In this document: positions 37,746 to 49,981 of the stretch, piece after piece
How the letters are laid out: every line of letters starts with the position of its first letter
How positions within the stretch are numbered: position 1 is the first letter of the stretch
Assembly (NCBI GenBank): GCA_003586115.2
Contig: QVOM02000034.1
Location: 137,849,101-137,913,100, forward strand
Direction of reading: 5' to 3'
DNA from: Salvator merianae
Lineage: Eukaryota > Chordata > Lepidosauria > Squamata > Teiidae
Length of the DNA: 64,000 bases
Position numbers and translations under genes: made by a program
Notes under the pieces: model-generated
Told to the model about the DNA's origin: nothing
What the model saw: only the letters and a program-made list of their open reading frames with translations
The model's database searches: none

Positions 37746-38029
37746 CCCGCACACAGGGGGCAAGCAGGGTCCCTGTACACAGAAATGTTTTGGTGATGCC
37801 AGTGGAGCTGGTGATGGCAGTTGAACCACTTTCTTGCCAAAGCTGCCTGAAGTCACAAGGGGAAGTGGAGATATACCCTAAGTCGGTATTCCTTGTGGAA
37901 AAACTTCCCTTTTTTTGGCAACTCCCATATCTTTCACAGATTGAAATCTGTTCCTTTTGCTGTTTTGCCCTTGTGCAGAACTGCTGCTCTATGATTGCCA
38001 GTCCCTTGGAAACAGTGTATCCTATCTTT

Positions 38030-38563
38030 GGGCTTTTCCACACTTGCCTGGTATACTAGAACAAGCTGCTTGTGAGTATGTTTCTTCCACACAGAACTAG
38101 TGCCACCGGTCCAGAACTACTCTGGTCCAGGGTTCTCTATCCCAGTGTAACGATGGACCTGTTTGAAAAAGTCTACAAGTGTATTAACGCCCTCTGTTCT
38201 GGTCCAAGCATAAGCTTTGAAGATGGGGCTGTAGCATTTTCCATTCTTTCTTATGTAAGCTTCGAAGATCATCTTTGAAATCCAACATGGAGATAGTTCA
38301 GCCCCACCCTCATGTACTGGTTGCAACATTGGAATGACGGGGACATGGGCAAATTGCAGGGATGGGTGAGTGGTGCTTATGGTAGAAGTACACTTTACAT
38401 GGAGCAGAACTGGAAAGGCATGTTCACGTTGCTGCTGGTGACGGACTATGACAATGGTGTTACAGCCCTTGCAATGCTGATGGCACCTGCTGGGTTTGAA
38501 CTGGGACAGTCTGGAGCGGACTAGTTAAACTGCTGCAAAGGTGGCAAGTGCACAAATGGGCCC
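38030..38563. mobile_element. Short inverted-repeat element, GGGCCTTTCTGCACTTA family
   Basis: The left end gggcttttccacacttgcc and the right end ggcaagtgcacaaatgggcc are mirror images with a few differences. The interior contains family blocks such as 'gtccagaactactctggtcc'. The 3-bp flanks (TTT and TGT) differ by one base. The element is about 534 bp and non-coding. Confidence 0.7.
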
Positions 38564-41500
38564 TGTCCTTTCTTTTGAAATGCAGCACTTCTGATCCTGA
38601 ATCAAAAATAAGGGGCTGTCCATATAGGTGAATATGCACCCTGGCCCTGCTCACAGAAGCCATGGCCATTCCACTTCAAAGTAGCTGAAAATGTGGCTCC
38701 TGAGAAAGGAGAGAATTGACTCAGAAAGGCCCCACCTTAAAAGAGGAAGCCACTGATCAGGGTGTGCTGATAGCATATGCTAGCTGCATGCTTAGAGCTG
38801 CCCTATGGGTGAGGAATCCCAGCCTATGGGGGCAGCTACTCTGAGGAATCCTGGACATCAGCAACACTCCTTACCAAATGGTTTTGCATGGACAGCAGTG
38901 GCCACTGAGCTGGGTCCCCTGTGTTGCAGAAGCTGGTGGGCTATTTCTTCTTCTTCTAATACTCATGCTGCCACAAATCACTTTGTCTTTGTAACACCAT
39001 GGCTCTATAATTACTTCAAAGACAATGATTCATGGCAGCGTGGGCATTTAAAACAAAACAAAACTTGCCAATGAATGCAACTTGCAGGATGTGTTTCCAT
39101 GTATGCTCCACTTCACTGGCTGCCACAGCACCTGGACTCACTAAGCAGCAAGGGGAAAAGATTAGGCTGATATTCCTAGGGTCCAGGATGCGTTTTCTTT
39201 CTTTTGTTTTCTGCGGAATGCAACAGAATAAGTGAGGAGGAGGAGGAGGCACCACAGTCATTCATTTCAGAGGAACATATGGACCTTGAAGGTGCAGTGA
39301 AAGGCAGAGCCACTGCTGCCCTTCCTGCTGAATGAAGCCATAGCCTCATTGTATGAACACAACCTAAGTAAAAATATGAAAGACAGAAGGTTCTGGATCG
39401 CTCAATATCCCCTGCTGACAGACAGCTGATTACTGGCTGTACTGCTGCCCCACGTTAGCCAGCCTCCTGGCAAAAGCAGGAGTCCCCTTTTCTTTTAGAA
39501 TACATTGAACATCAATGCAAAAAAGTCCCTCAAAAGAGATGGTTTTTAATCACTCCAATCATGGTGACCCTGGCACCGCTCTCTTCCCTTTTCCAATACC
39601 TTTCTTTTTCATGCTGAAGGAAGACTGGCAGGCATACAACTTCCCTAACTCATGGAATGATGGATGGAATAGTCAAGAAAAATGCCTAGAGGATGTGCAT
39701 CTGCTCACCCTTCCACTGATGAAAGTTCTTTTTTTAAGGGCATGGATTGAGTCTCTCATAACTTAAGTGATGTGCTACAGTTCAAATCAGCAGATAAGGT
39801 ACCCAAATGTTTTCGTCAGAAAAGCCTTTTTCAGGCTACTTTAAACAGACTTGAAGAGATAAGTTTTTAATGACCCTTTGAGACAGATTAAAGGCAGCTC
39901 TTGGCGGTTTATATCACTGTAATGCTGAAAACTGTCGCTTGACTCAAAATGGACCATTTTAATTGTGTTGTTAACCACTTAGTAAGCTAACCACCCAAAC
40001 ATAAACAACTTATTTGCACACATAGCTAGTTTTAATTTAAACTTTGATAGTGAAAATAAGACGGTTTAGCTCTCCATGAAACCAAGACACTAGCAGACAA
40101 TATTTCTTGTATTACATGTCTGCCTGAACATATCACTTCTACACACAAACAATACCACAGACGTGTTCATTGTTTACTGCCTCCCAAAAGATCGAGCCAA
40201 CCCATGTACTTCCACATTCTGACCACTGCAAGAGGCAGCAATTACCACAGATTATCAGCCCGACAATGACAAGCCATGCAAAGAAAGACACTGAGCCAAC
40301 TCTGCCGCCCGGAGACTGGCATATTCAAGTACACTCAGGGCATTAATAGCAATTTACGTGCCATCACTGAGGGAAAGCCACAATGGCTCTGTTGGCAGCC
40401 TCTTATTTTGAAGCCTGTTATTTGTGGGAGTTACAAGCTATAATCACAACAGAAACTTTCAAAACCCTTATCTTCAGTGACACACCAAATCTATTTCAGA
40501 ACTGTAATTGCTATGTCACTGGAGAGTTTGCTGCTTAATGCACTCAAATGACATTTAGTGTTTGCAGGGTCATTATAGGGAACAGAAAATGTGGATGGGG
40601 GGAAGACAGAAGGGAAGGGGCTCCTATTGTGCACTCAGTTTATTTTTAGAAGGGGCTTTATTGCAGACACCCAATTAAACGAGACAGAGATAATCTTTAT
40701 ACACCACAGACATCTTTACTATTTAAACTTTTCTTTCCAATCTTCATCCCAGATTTCTAAAGATATGGTATGGAAATATGGGACACCTGCACTTCACATA
40801 TACAGCAATATTATTCAAATTACTAAGCAAGAAAAGGAGCCAGTACTATGCAGAGCAGAACAGGTTCTGGTCCTCAGAGTCTTCCAGTATTGCTCGTTTT
40901 CACCTGATCCTTCTTGTGAATAAATAGACTACAGCTGCAAATCCTGGAACATGGATCCCAGGGCACAGTAAGACCCTTGCAGAGCAACTCTAACAATTTT
41001 GAACTTCACTGCTATGTTGTATTTGCTTGCCAAATATGTTTTCCACTTTTTAGTGACCCCTTAAAAAAGGTATTTCGTGAATCTGTGTGTGTGTGCATGG
41101 TGGGCATTTCGAGCCATAAACTGTTAAAAGGGTGATCTCTCTCTTCTTAATTTATAAAATATATATATTTCAGTGTAGTGTGAACCTGCCTACATAGCAG
41201 TGTAATGTCTGCCAAATGCCTCCTAAATCTTTGAAAGCATTTTATTACTATAAATCCATCAAGTCAGTCACCATTCAATAGTGTTGCATTTTTGCTGCTT
41301 TTAATAGACTAGTTTGTTTGAAGGGAGGATAAAGTGACTGTACTACATGTCATCACCAGTAAAATAGCAGTAAGTAGCCATGAGTTTATGGAAGCAAAAT
41401 CTGGGATGCCAGATAGAAGATTTAAAGACTAGGACATAACCTTAACAAAAATACAGCCTGTTCTACACTCAACCAGAGCCAGAAGGTCTTGTCCTGTCTA

Positions 41501-42465
41501 ATTCTTCTGTTGCTAGGAAGATGGTTCAGATTCATTACACTACACAAAAAGATTAGGGGACAAACTAAGTCTTCAAAAGAAAGCAGTTGTACTTCGAATT
41601 TGGTAAAGCTACATTGTTGGGGGAAGACAGCAGCATTTAAAATTGTTTCTGGGGGAAACTGGAACAGAATTAACTAAGAAGGCATCGTCTTCAAAGGATG
41701 ATGGAGATAAGCATCCTCTACTAACATAGAAAAAGTGGATGGGGGGGGGGAATCCTCAATGGGAGCCATCTCTGTATGTGCAAACTGAAGAATAATTCAG
41801 TTTGCAAACAGGGAAAAGAAGGAAAGGGTATTTGTGATCAGTTTGGAAGTTCGATTCACATACAGGTCTGGATTAGTGCACTGTGACTTGCAGCTTGCGC
41901 ATGTCCTGCTTGGTGCCTTCCATAGGCAACTGGTTGGCCACTTCAGGCACAGGCTGCTGGTCACCCGTCTGATCTAGAACGGCATTTCTTATGTTCCTAA
42001 GGCTGGCTAAACATTTTGCCCATTTTAAATGGAAGCAAGAAAGACCAGGATCATCTATGGTCCAACCAGTTCCCATTTCTTTGTACCTTTAGATTGTGCA
42101 AGGGGAAATGGTGAACTCATTTTCTTGTCCCTTCTGTGGGCTGGGGGGCTCAGGGTATGGTGTGTCTTCTGACTGCCGGGAGGATTATGCTGATTACAGA
42201 AAGGAGGGGTGGAGAAATGTTGCCCCTGAGTCTTTCATTGGCTGGGTCTGTGGCCTCCTTCAATGAGGTGTGGCAAGAACTCGGGGGTACAAACAAGAGT
42301 ACAATAACAAGCCAGAACACTGTAGAGGAACAAGAAGCTGAACCCAATATAACTAATTTCTGGAACTTTGAATCACTGAAACATTGTGGACTGAAACATA
42401 AGAAACATCAAACCCTTGTAAGTGTTGGTGAACTGCAGATAAACACTGTCATCATTCCCTGCGTA
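38564..42465. other. Intron sequence, candidate conserved non-coding DNA
   Basis: No repeat terminus was recognised apart from a G-run at about 41741-41750. The section 40080-40580 has even composition, no simple repeat, and several homeobox and TALE-type cores, as conserved enhancers often show. This is an impression only. Confidence 0.35.
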
Positions 42466-42488
42466 GTAGCACCTTAGAGACCAACAAA

Positions 42489-42525
<37 letters not shown>

Positions 42526-42608
42526 TGGTAGCCTGAGCTTCTGATGGATCTGATGAAGTAGGCTTAGAATACGAACTTTTTTTTCTTTGTTAGTCTCTAA
42601 GGTGCTAC
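42466..42608. repeat. Foldback repeat with 23-bp arms around a (GTA)n tract
   Basis: GTAGCACCTTAGAGACCAAC (42466-42485, arm continues to 42488) is mirrored at 42586-42608 by ...TAGTCTCTAAGGTGCTAC; 22 of 23 positions pair. The loop carries (GTA)n at 42491-42525. The 'ctctaaggtgctac' arm resembles a motif common in reptile interspersed repeats, but I cannot name the family. Confidence 0.6.
42491..42525. repeat. (GTA)n microsatellite
   Basis: Eleven or so perfect GTA units inside the foldback repeat. Confidence 0.95.
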
Positions 42609-42639
42609 TAGACCTCATTGCTATACTGATCCAGACTGA

Positions 42640-42860
42640 CATGCCTACGTCTTTGAATCATTCCCTGTAGTCTTTCCACTTCTGATAACAAAATGCTGAG
42701 CAACACGGGTCATATTCATGTAATTGGAAGGATCAATTAAGTTACCTAGCTTAGATAAAGATGTTCCAGACCATGAGTGATGCTCCTTCAATCTTCCCTT
42801 GAAGACCTGCAAGGAAGGAGATTCCACAACTTCCTTTGGCAACTCATCTTACTGCCAGTA
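42640..42860 (-). mobile_element. CR1 LINE 3' fragment
   Basis: Plus-strand text such as 'cttcccttgaagacctgcaa', 'ggagattccacaacttcctt' and 'ggcaactcatcttactgcc' is the antisense of a CR1-type LINE 3' region. The copy is short and diverged. Confidence 0.55.
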
Positions 42861-44033
42861 CTGGCTTTGTTAACTCACATTTATTTAACAAATCTCACTC
42901 TTCCTGTCATTTAAAGACAGGCATTCTTGTGGAATAATGACAGTTTGCACTCTCTGTTCTTTGAGCCTTCCCTTTAAGAGAAGAAGGCCTCTTTGCGTAT
43001 TCCAAAATAACCAGGCAGATTGGGTTGGAAATTAAAGGAAGCTGCACTTTGTAATTTTTCTTATTATTACAGAATCTCATCCTGCAATTTCTCTTCATTA
43101 ATAACTGCTTAATGAGTTTGAGCTCTGCACCTGAGGTGCAGGTGGCAGTAGCCAGATCCATTCTGCCTTTTATCCTCTCTGTGATGCCCTGTGCCCAGTT
43201 CTTTTCTCTACTAGAGGATCCCCAATACGATTTTCAAATACATTTTCTGTTCCAATAAGGCAGGCTCTCGCTGGGAAATAGGGGGCAGGGCTAATTTGTA
43301 TAGAAGTATCATTTCTTATCATGATCAGTCTCTGATTCATTTACTCCTCAGTATTAAAGAGCCAGAATGGAAATGAATTCAGCTAACAGAGATTAATGTG
43401 GAACGATGGGCTCTTTCATGTGGCATTTTCAAGCCTGGTTTTTGCAGTGGGTTTATATAATCAGACATAATTGTCTGCACATGTTCAGTTGCATTTACTT
43501 CAGAATGCTCTACTGTTTTTGCCTGGTGACGTCAGGGCTTGGTTTTAATGTAGGAGCCTCAATGCTTGTGCTGAATTCAGATACAGCCAGTTCAGAATTC
43601 CAACAGCAAAGCTGCAAAGCTCACTTTATATTTGTGTATTTCAGTTTGCCTGTCTGTGGTCTCAAGGGAGTTTTCTTACTACTCCCAGTAGTAAAAAGGC
43701 TGGCCAATAATATTGCTTCCTTTTACCTTCCTTTGATAAAAAATGACACATAAATAACTATGAGATGCTGCACTAGTGAAGCCATAGGAGGACATTTATA
43801 TAGGGTTGGGGTACTGGTGAGCATTAAGCCTCTAGCGCCTTTCTGAGATGGCACTTTAGTTAAAGCAGAATTATAAACAGTATTCAGCAAAGTAAATAGC
43901 AGCAATCTGGACTGTACACTTCAGAATGTACAATCGCTCATGTAAAAAGCGTACTCAGAATGAATGAAGAAAATGGCCATACAAACTGTTCCTTCCCACA
44001 CATTTTTTAATTGAGAAAGCAATTTGGAATGGT
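42861..44033. other. Intron sequence, nothing recognised
   Basis: No repeat or exon seen. About 43020-43200 looks like unique sequence with several ATTA cores. A PBX1-unrelated exon was looked for and not found. Confidence 0.3.
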
Positions 44034-44612
44034 AGCTGTTTCTGCACTTATCTGGACCGTTCCAGCAAAACCTGGTCAAACAGGAATGCTCCAGCAGCTG
44101 AAGGAAACCAGGTGTAGCAGAACTAGCCATCCACATTTTGACACCTGTTTCAGGACAGCCGCTGCACTGGCCCCAAAGATTGCATGACTTTTGGAGCTGG
44201 TTTCTGATAACTTCCATGGCCCAGGAACCTACGTTCTTGGCCTATGAAGTTCTGGGGGATCCATTCTGATGACACAATTTGATGCCCCACCAAAAGGTTC
44301 CCCTGCTAAACCAGAACAAGGAGGCATGCATCCTTCCACATGCCTCCCTGTTACATTCTAGCAATCCCTAGTCCGCTGGTAGACCTATTTTAAAAAGTTT
44401 AACCTGTATCCTGGCCTAGTTTGTATGGCTTTATATTTCTTTGTATTTCTTTATATTTATATTGTATGGCCAGTTTGTATGGCTACTTTCTATCCAATGC
44501 AGATGGAGCATACTAGCAGCGAGTGTTGCTTCAGTTAAACTGGTCCACCATGTGGAAAAGAGGCTGCTCGACCTCTTCGTGAACTGGTTTAAAGTTAAGT
44601 GCAGAAACACCC
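44034..44612. mobile_element. Short inverted-repeat element, GGGCCTTTCTGCACTTA family
   Basis: The left end gctgtttctgcacttatctg and the right end ttaagtgcagaaacaccc are mirrored. The interior has the family blocks 'gacacaatttgatgccccac', 'ccacatgcctccctgtta' and 'ctggtagacctattttaaa'. The 3-bp flanks (GGT and AGT) differ by one base. Confidence 0.7.
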
Positions 44613-45861
44613 AGTGACTCTTATCTGAAGCTTTAAATAATCCAGGCAATAATTTTACCACCTCAGGGTTGAATATAACCTGGACATATAAGCTGGATAT
44701 ACTAGGAATCTATTGTATTTTACTTCTGTGCATCTGCCTCATTTAAACATAATATGGGGAAAGCATGCCTTCTTTTAACATGAGATAAGTCCTGATTCTC
44801 CTCAGCTTAACTCTTGCCATTTCACATGTTTGCTGTTAGCCCATTGTGATGATACTTCCGGATTCTATCCCATGCTGCTTCCCAGATTTATAGAATTGCA
44901 CACAGCAACCATGTCTTACTATGTACTGTTTCTGCAAATGTTATTCTGCTTTTTATGTATCCTTGCCCCAAATATTTCTGGTTTTAGGTCCATGTTGTGA
45001 GGGTCAGACAAAGTCAATGGAAGTCCTCTGAAAAAAGGAGAATGTGTTAGTGGAATCTGCCTTATTTAGAGTATCAGATTTGGATGGCAAGGAGAGGTCC
45101 TGGGGCAACAAAAATGAAACAGAACTGGGTGCAGCTTCCTGAACTGAGCAGTGTATATTCCCCCACTACCACTTTAACATACACAACGTATGCACTGCCC
45201 CCAAATCAACTTACTTAATACATAGAGATACCTTGAGCAATGTTTTGTCAATCAAAACAAAACCACATCCCTTCCCTGCAATTATATGAACTATTTTTAC
45301 CCATCCTCATTATTAGTGGGTTTTCATCTAACCTTGGTGTCTAAATTCCCCATGCCTATGATTTTGCTCTTGAACAAAAAGGATGAGAGAAGCGAAGAGA
45401 GAGATGCAATCTTGACAAGCAATTTTACTGTTTTTCCTCACAGCACATCTTCACTCTGGGGCTTGCTTTTCTTTCAAATTGACACAAACTCATGCAGAAT
45501 GCCTAGCAGGGCCAATGCCAGCATGCTGTGTAATCCCTACTGAGAAAGGACTTGCTTTGCCCAGTGTGGCTAGAAGTAATGCAGTCAGCAGAAATCCTGA
45601 AGGTTATCTGGAGTAGGTGAAAAGGAACCCTCTGCCACCATTCAATAGATGTTCCTCATATTCAAGGCATGTATGCAATCAAAAGCCCAAATATCAGAAC
45701 CATGCCTCATCCTTCCAGTATTTTCAGGTCAATCCTTGAGCAAGGCTTTCCTCTGACCTCTAAAAGGGACAGAAAGAACCCTCTGATTCTGTGTACAGCA
45801 GCCTCCTTTTCCAGGCTGCCCTCTTGTCCCAGCTTGCTGTCATCGCCACTGAGATGGTGGA

Positions 45862-45869
45862 TGATTGAT
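45862..45869 (+). promoter_or_regulatory. PBX-HOX type motif TGATTGAT
   Basis: One consensus PBX-HOX half-site pair near exon 46612-46701, within low-repeat sequence (45650-46020). One 8-mer is expected by chance about every 30 kb on either strand, so it is weak alone. Confidence 0.2.
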
Positions 45870-46066
45870 CTGAGAAATGAAGTTGGATTGCTGTCCCGAA
45901 TCTACACTCGGTTCTCCTTGTGTCTGTCTGATCAATTTTGCTCTGTACGACACAGCTTGTCGCTATGAATTTTCATGCTAGTCAGCAGCCGCCAGCGCAA
46001 CCCAGAACAAATGGAAGATGTTCCTTTTCACCCCCGCATTTTCATTTCTTATTATTTAAATCTTTT

Positions 46067-46096
46067 ATCATCATCATCATCATCATCATCATCAAT
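46067..46096. repeat. (ATC)n microsatellite
   Basis: About ten ATC units in the last PBX1 intron, roughly 520 bp beyond the donor of the 46612-46701 exon. It creates an artificial poly-Asp frame on the minus strand. Confidence 0.95.
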
Positions 46097-46488
46097 ATTA
46101 GTAATAATAATGGTGGCGATACTAATAGGAAAGTAGTAATCTGTTAACCATCTGCTTTTGCCTTTTGTCACTGAATAGACTGGGAGATTCCCCCTGCCCC
46201 CATTCTTGGGTGGCACATCCACTGCAATGGGTTCCAGCCCTTGGCCTTGTTTGTTGGAGGTGTCTAGGTCTTGGTTTGTGGTGACATTGCCTACTGCTGC
46301 CACTGCAGTAGGTGTCACCTGTTTAGCAGCTCCTCTCAGCAGAACGCGAGTGGCCGCAGGTGCCATGTGAATGTTGATTGTGTCTGACAGTCCTAGACGC
46401 CAGCTGCCTGCACAAGGCCTGTCCAATCGCCACTTTTTTGCAGATACAACTCTGCCGTTGGCGTGACCGATACAGAAGCAATAAACTA

Positions 46489-46701
<213 letters not shown>

Positions 46702-46765
46702 CTAAACAAACCAACAACAACAAAGAAAGAAAGAATTAGGGACACAAATATCAGAAAGCAAGACT

Positions 46766-46793
46766 TTTCTTCTTCTTCTTCTTCTTCTTCTTT
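46766..46793. repeat. (TTC)n microsatellite, (GAA)n on the PBX1 transcript
   Basis: About nine units. On the PBX1 sense strand it is a GAA purine tract 65-92 nt upstream of the 46612-46701 exon, near the region where branch points and splicing-factor sites lie. Confidence 0.95.
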
Positions 46794-47934
46794 TGCAGTT
46801 GGAGCAATAGAATACAAGTACATGACCTCAGTGAGGATTTTCCAGAGTTTAGATAGCGATACATGTTACTATCCCTCATATTTTCACCCACAACCACAAT
46901 CCATGATAATAGCAGCAGCCTGTATGGCACAAGAAGTCATGTACAATTATGGACTGCCTGTTGAATTCATGTTCTAGCAGGCACGTGAGACCAGGAGATG
47001 CCATCCCCTGTGCTCATATGCTTGATCTTAATAATCTACAATATATGCCCTCCAAGCTGCTGCAGAGAATTCCATGATAGGTTCTTAGCAGTGCAGCAGC
47101 CAATGGAGAGAAAAATATGCAAGGGGGAAGAGTAGTTGGTTGAAAGTTCTTAGCTGATTTAACAATTCTTATGTGGAGGCAAACAATCTATTTCTGATTG
47201 GTTGCTCCTGCCATCCAGTCATCAATCATTCAATTCAAGTTTTCTCAGTGCACCCTGTAACTGAAATCAGCGGGCTTGATATAAGAGTGAAAGAAATGAC
47301 TTGATGTAGCTGAGAACACATGAATGTTGGCTCCTTGCATCTCAATTCCATTCATGCTTCTTGACTGTCTTACGCTACCTGCCACCTACCATGCACCCTT
47401 CACTGCAGTTAGCATAGCAACACAACCTGGTTTTGTTTTAAATGCACATTGCTAAGAAGTGGAAATTGTTTAAGTGGTTGGCAGTATGATCCAGTATGCC
47501 AGTGGGATGGGGGCAGAAGTAAAAGAAGACTCTTGAAGTGTTTACAACCAGTTAAGAAGCTAGAAACATGTGTTGTAACTGTTGCATAAAAAAGAAGCAC
47601 TTCACGCTCCAAAGTCAAATTCCTTCACTCTTCTATGAAAAATTGGATTCCAAAACAGGATGACTAGATATGTCTTGACAATGAATTAGGAAACAGAGCA
47701 CCTTTGTAGTTCAGCGCAATGTTCTTGTCTTTTGGCTGGGCAGAAGACAAAAATATACAAGTTGCATTAAAAAAAGCCCCAAACACAAGCATATGGTCCT
47801 TCTCCCAGAAAAACTGCTCAGCAAATTACAACCTACATCATGTTCTCTCCTTTCAAATCCTGATTTTCCTGATATTTTAACTATCAAGCCAGAGCCAAAT
47901 GCATTCACAAAGTGTGGGCAAGATCCCTGAAGAT

Positions 47935-47952
47935 GTTTTTTTTTTTTTTTTT
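47935..47952. repeat. Poly-T run
   Basis: An uninterrupted T-run of about 18 bases followed by an A-rich stretch, in the 1.4-kb PBX1 intron. Confidence 0.9.
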
Positions 47953-48086
47953 AAAGAAAAAAAATTGCTTTTTATTTGGTTTGGTTTTATATTCATTGTG
48001 GTTGGTTAGTTTCAATTCCTTTCTTGGGATGAGAATGGGAAGGCCAATATGATTAAAGGCTCTTCGTTCTGATACTGATGCATTCA

Positions 48087-48254
<168 letters not shown>

Positions 48255-49486
48255 TCATAGAAAGGAAGAGGATCAACCATACGCCTGCCAGCCAAGGAGG
48301 AGAAATGGCATGCAAAGCAATCCCAAACAGGAAACAAAACAGTAAGGTTAGTAGCACAGAGGACAGAGCAGGCAAAATTAAAAACGAGAGAGAAAGGATG
48401 CATAGTATGCGCTGCAAACATTACATCTCATGAAAAGCTTGCCCTCCAACAAATTTTCAACAGAAAGGAGTTCTTCAGAACCTGTTGTATGCTGACGTGT
48501 GGTTTGCCAGAAAAATTCTGTTTTGTAGGTTGGAAGATGCATTGTTATAAAAAAAAAGCACACTAATATTGCAGCAAGCTTTGATGTTTTTAGCCAAGAT
48601 GTCTGGGAAGTCAAGTCAGTCCTATTATTCTCAGAAGACAGGTGCATACAGAATACATGTGGAACGTATCATGCTTCAGAAAGGCTATAGGTGACAACCC
48701 ACTAAGGGATATATTGTAACAACTCTGGCAGTGGAGCAAAATTTGACGTAGAAAGGAAGACTACAGGATTCTGCTAGTACCCTTGGTATCCCACATGTCC
48801 ATGTTAGTTTTGGACTAAGCGGAAAATATACACAGGAGTGTGGTAGTGGTGTCTTGAGCCACTCCGTAATCATTCATAATAAGATCTGGAACATCTTTGG
48901 ATGCACATATTATTTCACTCATTTCAACTTTCACAGAGAGTTGAAACAAAGTTGTTTCAGATATAACTCCTGCTTAACATCTTATTTACAGCCACCCCCA
49001 CCCCTGCATATAGCTTTTCGAACGGCAACCTAACTGCATGAGATAGACTGAAGAAAGGGATTACTTGAAAACTCTCGTGCAATTGATGCTGAGTATGGAA
49101 AAGCTTGACGTGCAAGGTTTAGTTCTAAGCATGACAGTAGGCTCAAAAGGAAAGACTTCAGGGGCCCAGGTCGGTTCCATTGCGCTTTTGCAGTTTAAAG
49201 TTGCTCAGTGCTTCTACAAAAATCCTATTTCTGGAATTTTGTTTGGTGAAGCTGCTCAGCAGCATACAGCCCTATGAGCCTTCCGCTATTGTTTGGCTCT
49301 GCAAACATTTTAGTTAAATTACCATTCATAAAGCAAATTTGGGAGGCTTGTCTGACAAGGATAGACATCTGAAGAGGAAAACTGTTTATTTGTGACTTCT
49401 CTCAAATACTTTTCCTGCTGATTTTCTCACAGTCCTCCTTGCCCCTATATAGAAGGCCTCCTGAAAGAGAGTTTTTGAGAAACATG

Positions 49487-49981
49487 GGGGTCTTTCTGCA
49501 ATTACCATAGGTCTGGAACAGGATCTCTCATGGGCCTCTTCAGGGCCTTTTCTGACCGCATATTAGTGCAGATCAGAGAGGTCCTACTCACTGCTGATCT
49601 GGTCCATCTGCACAGGAAGGAAACGTAATCCAGATTAAGAAGCCCCTGATTATGGACTAGTGGTAGAATTCAAAACTGAGGTCTACGGCCAGTCCAGATC
49701 ATAGAAGCATGCAGAAAACTCATCTCTGTTTTCTGGACTACTAGGGAACCCATTTTGGTGGCACACCAAAGTGTGCTGCTGAAATGGGTTCCTGGGGGAT
49801 GCAAAACTAGGAACTTTCATTCATAGACTTTGGAGCCCACAGAGGCTAGTCCTGAAGTTTGTGTGAGATCGTTGGCCGTGCAAATGACACTGTTCCAGAC
49901 AACACCTTGTCACAGTCTGCTAGCAGGCCTCACTAGTCTAGGCACATTGGTTTGGATCATTAGGTAAGTGCAGAAAGGCCC
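49487..49981. mobile_element. Short inverted-repeat element with 3-bp duplication ATG
   Basis: Flanked by ATG at 49484-49486 and 49982-49984. The left end GGGGTCTTTCTGCAATTACC and the right end, inward, GGGCCTTTCTGCACTTACC are near-identical arms. It is 495 bp and non-coding. The interior block 'ttttggtggcacaccaaagt' recurs in other family members. Confidence 0.85.

Noticed and set aside
46052..46426. Minus-strand frame of 124 codons ending in a poly-Asp run
   Set aside because: The Asp run comes from the (ATC)n microsatellite, and the rest matches no family I recognise. It lies in the PBX1 intron without splice signals that would make it an exon.
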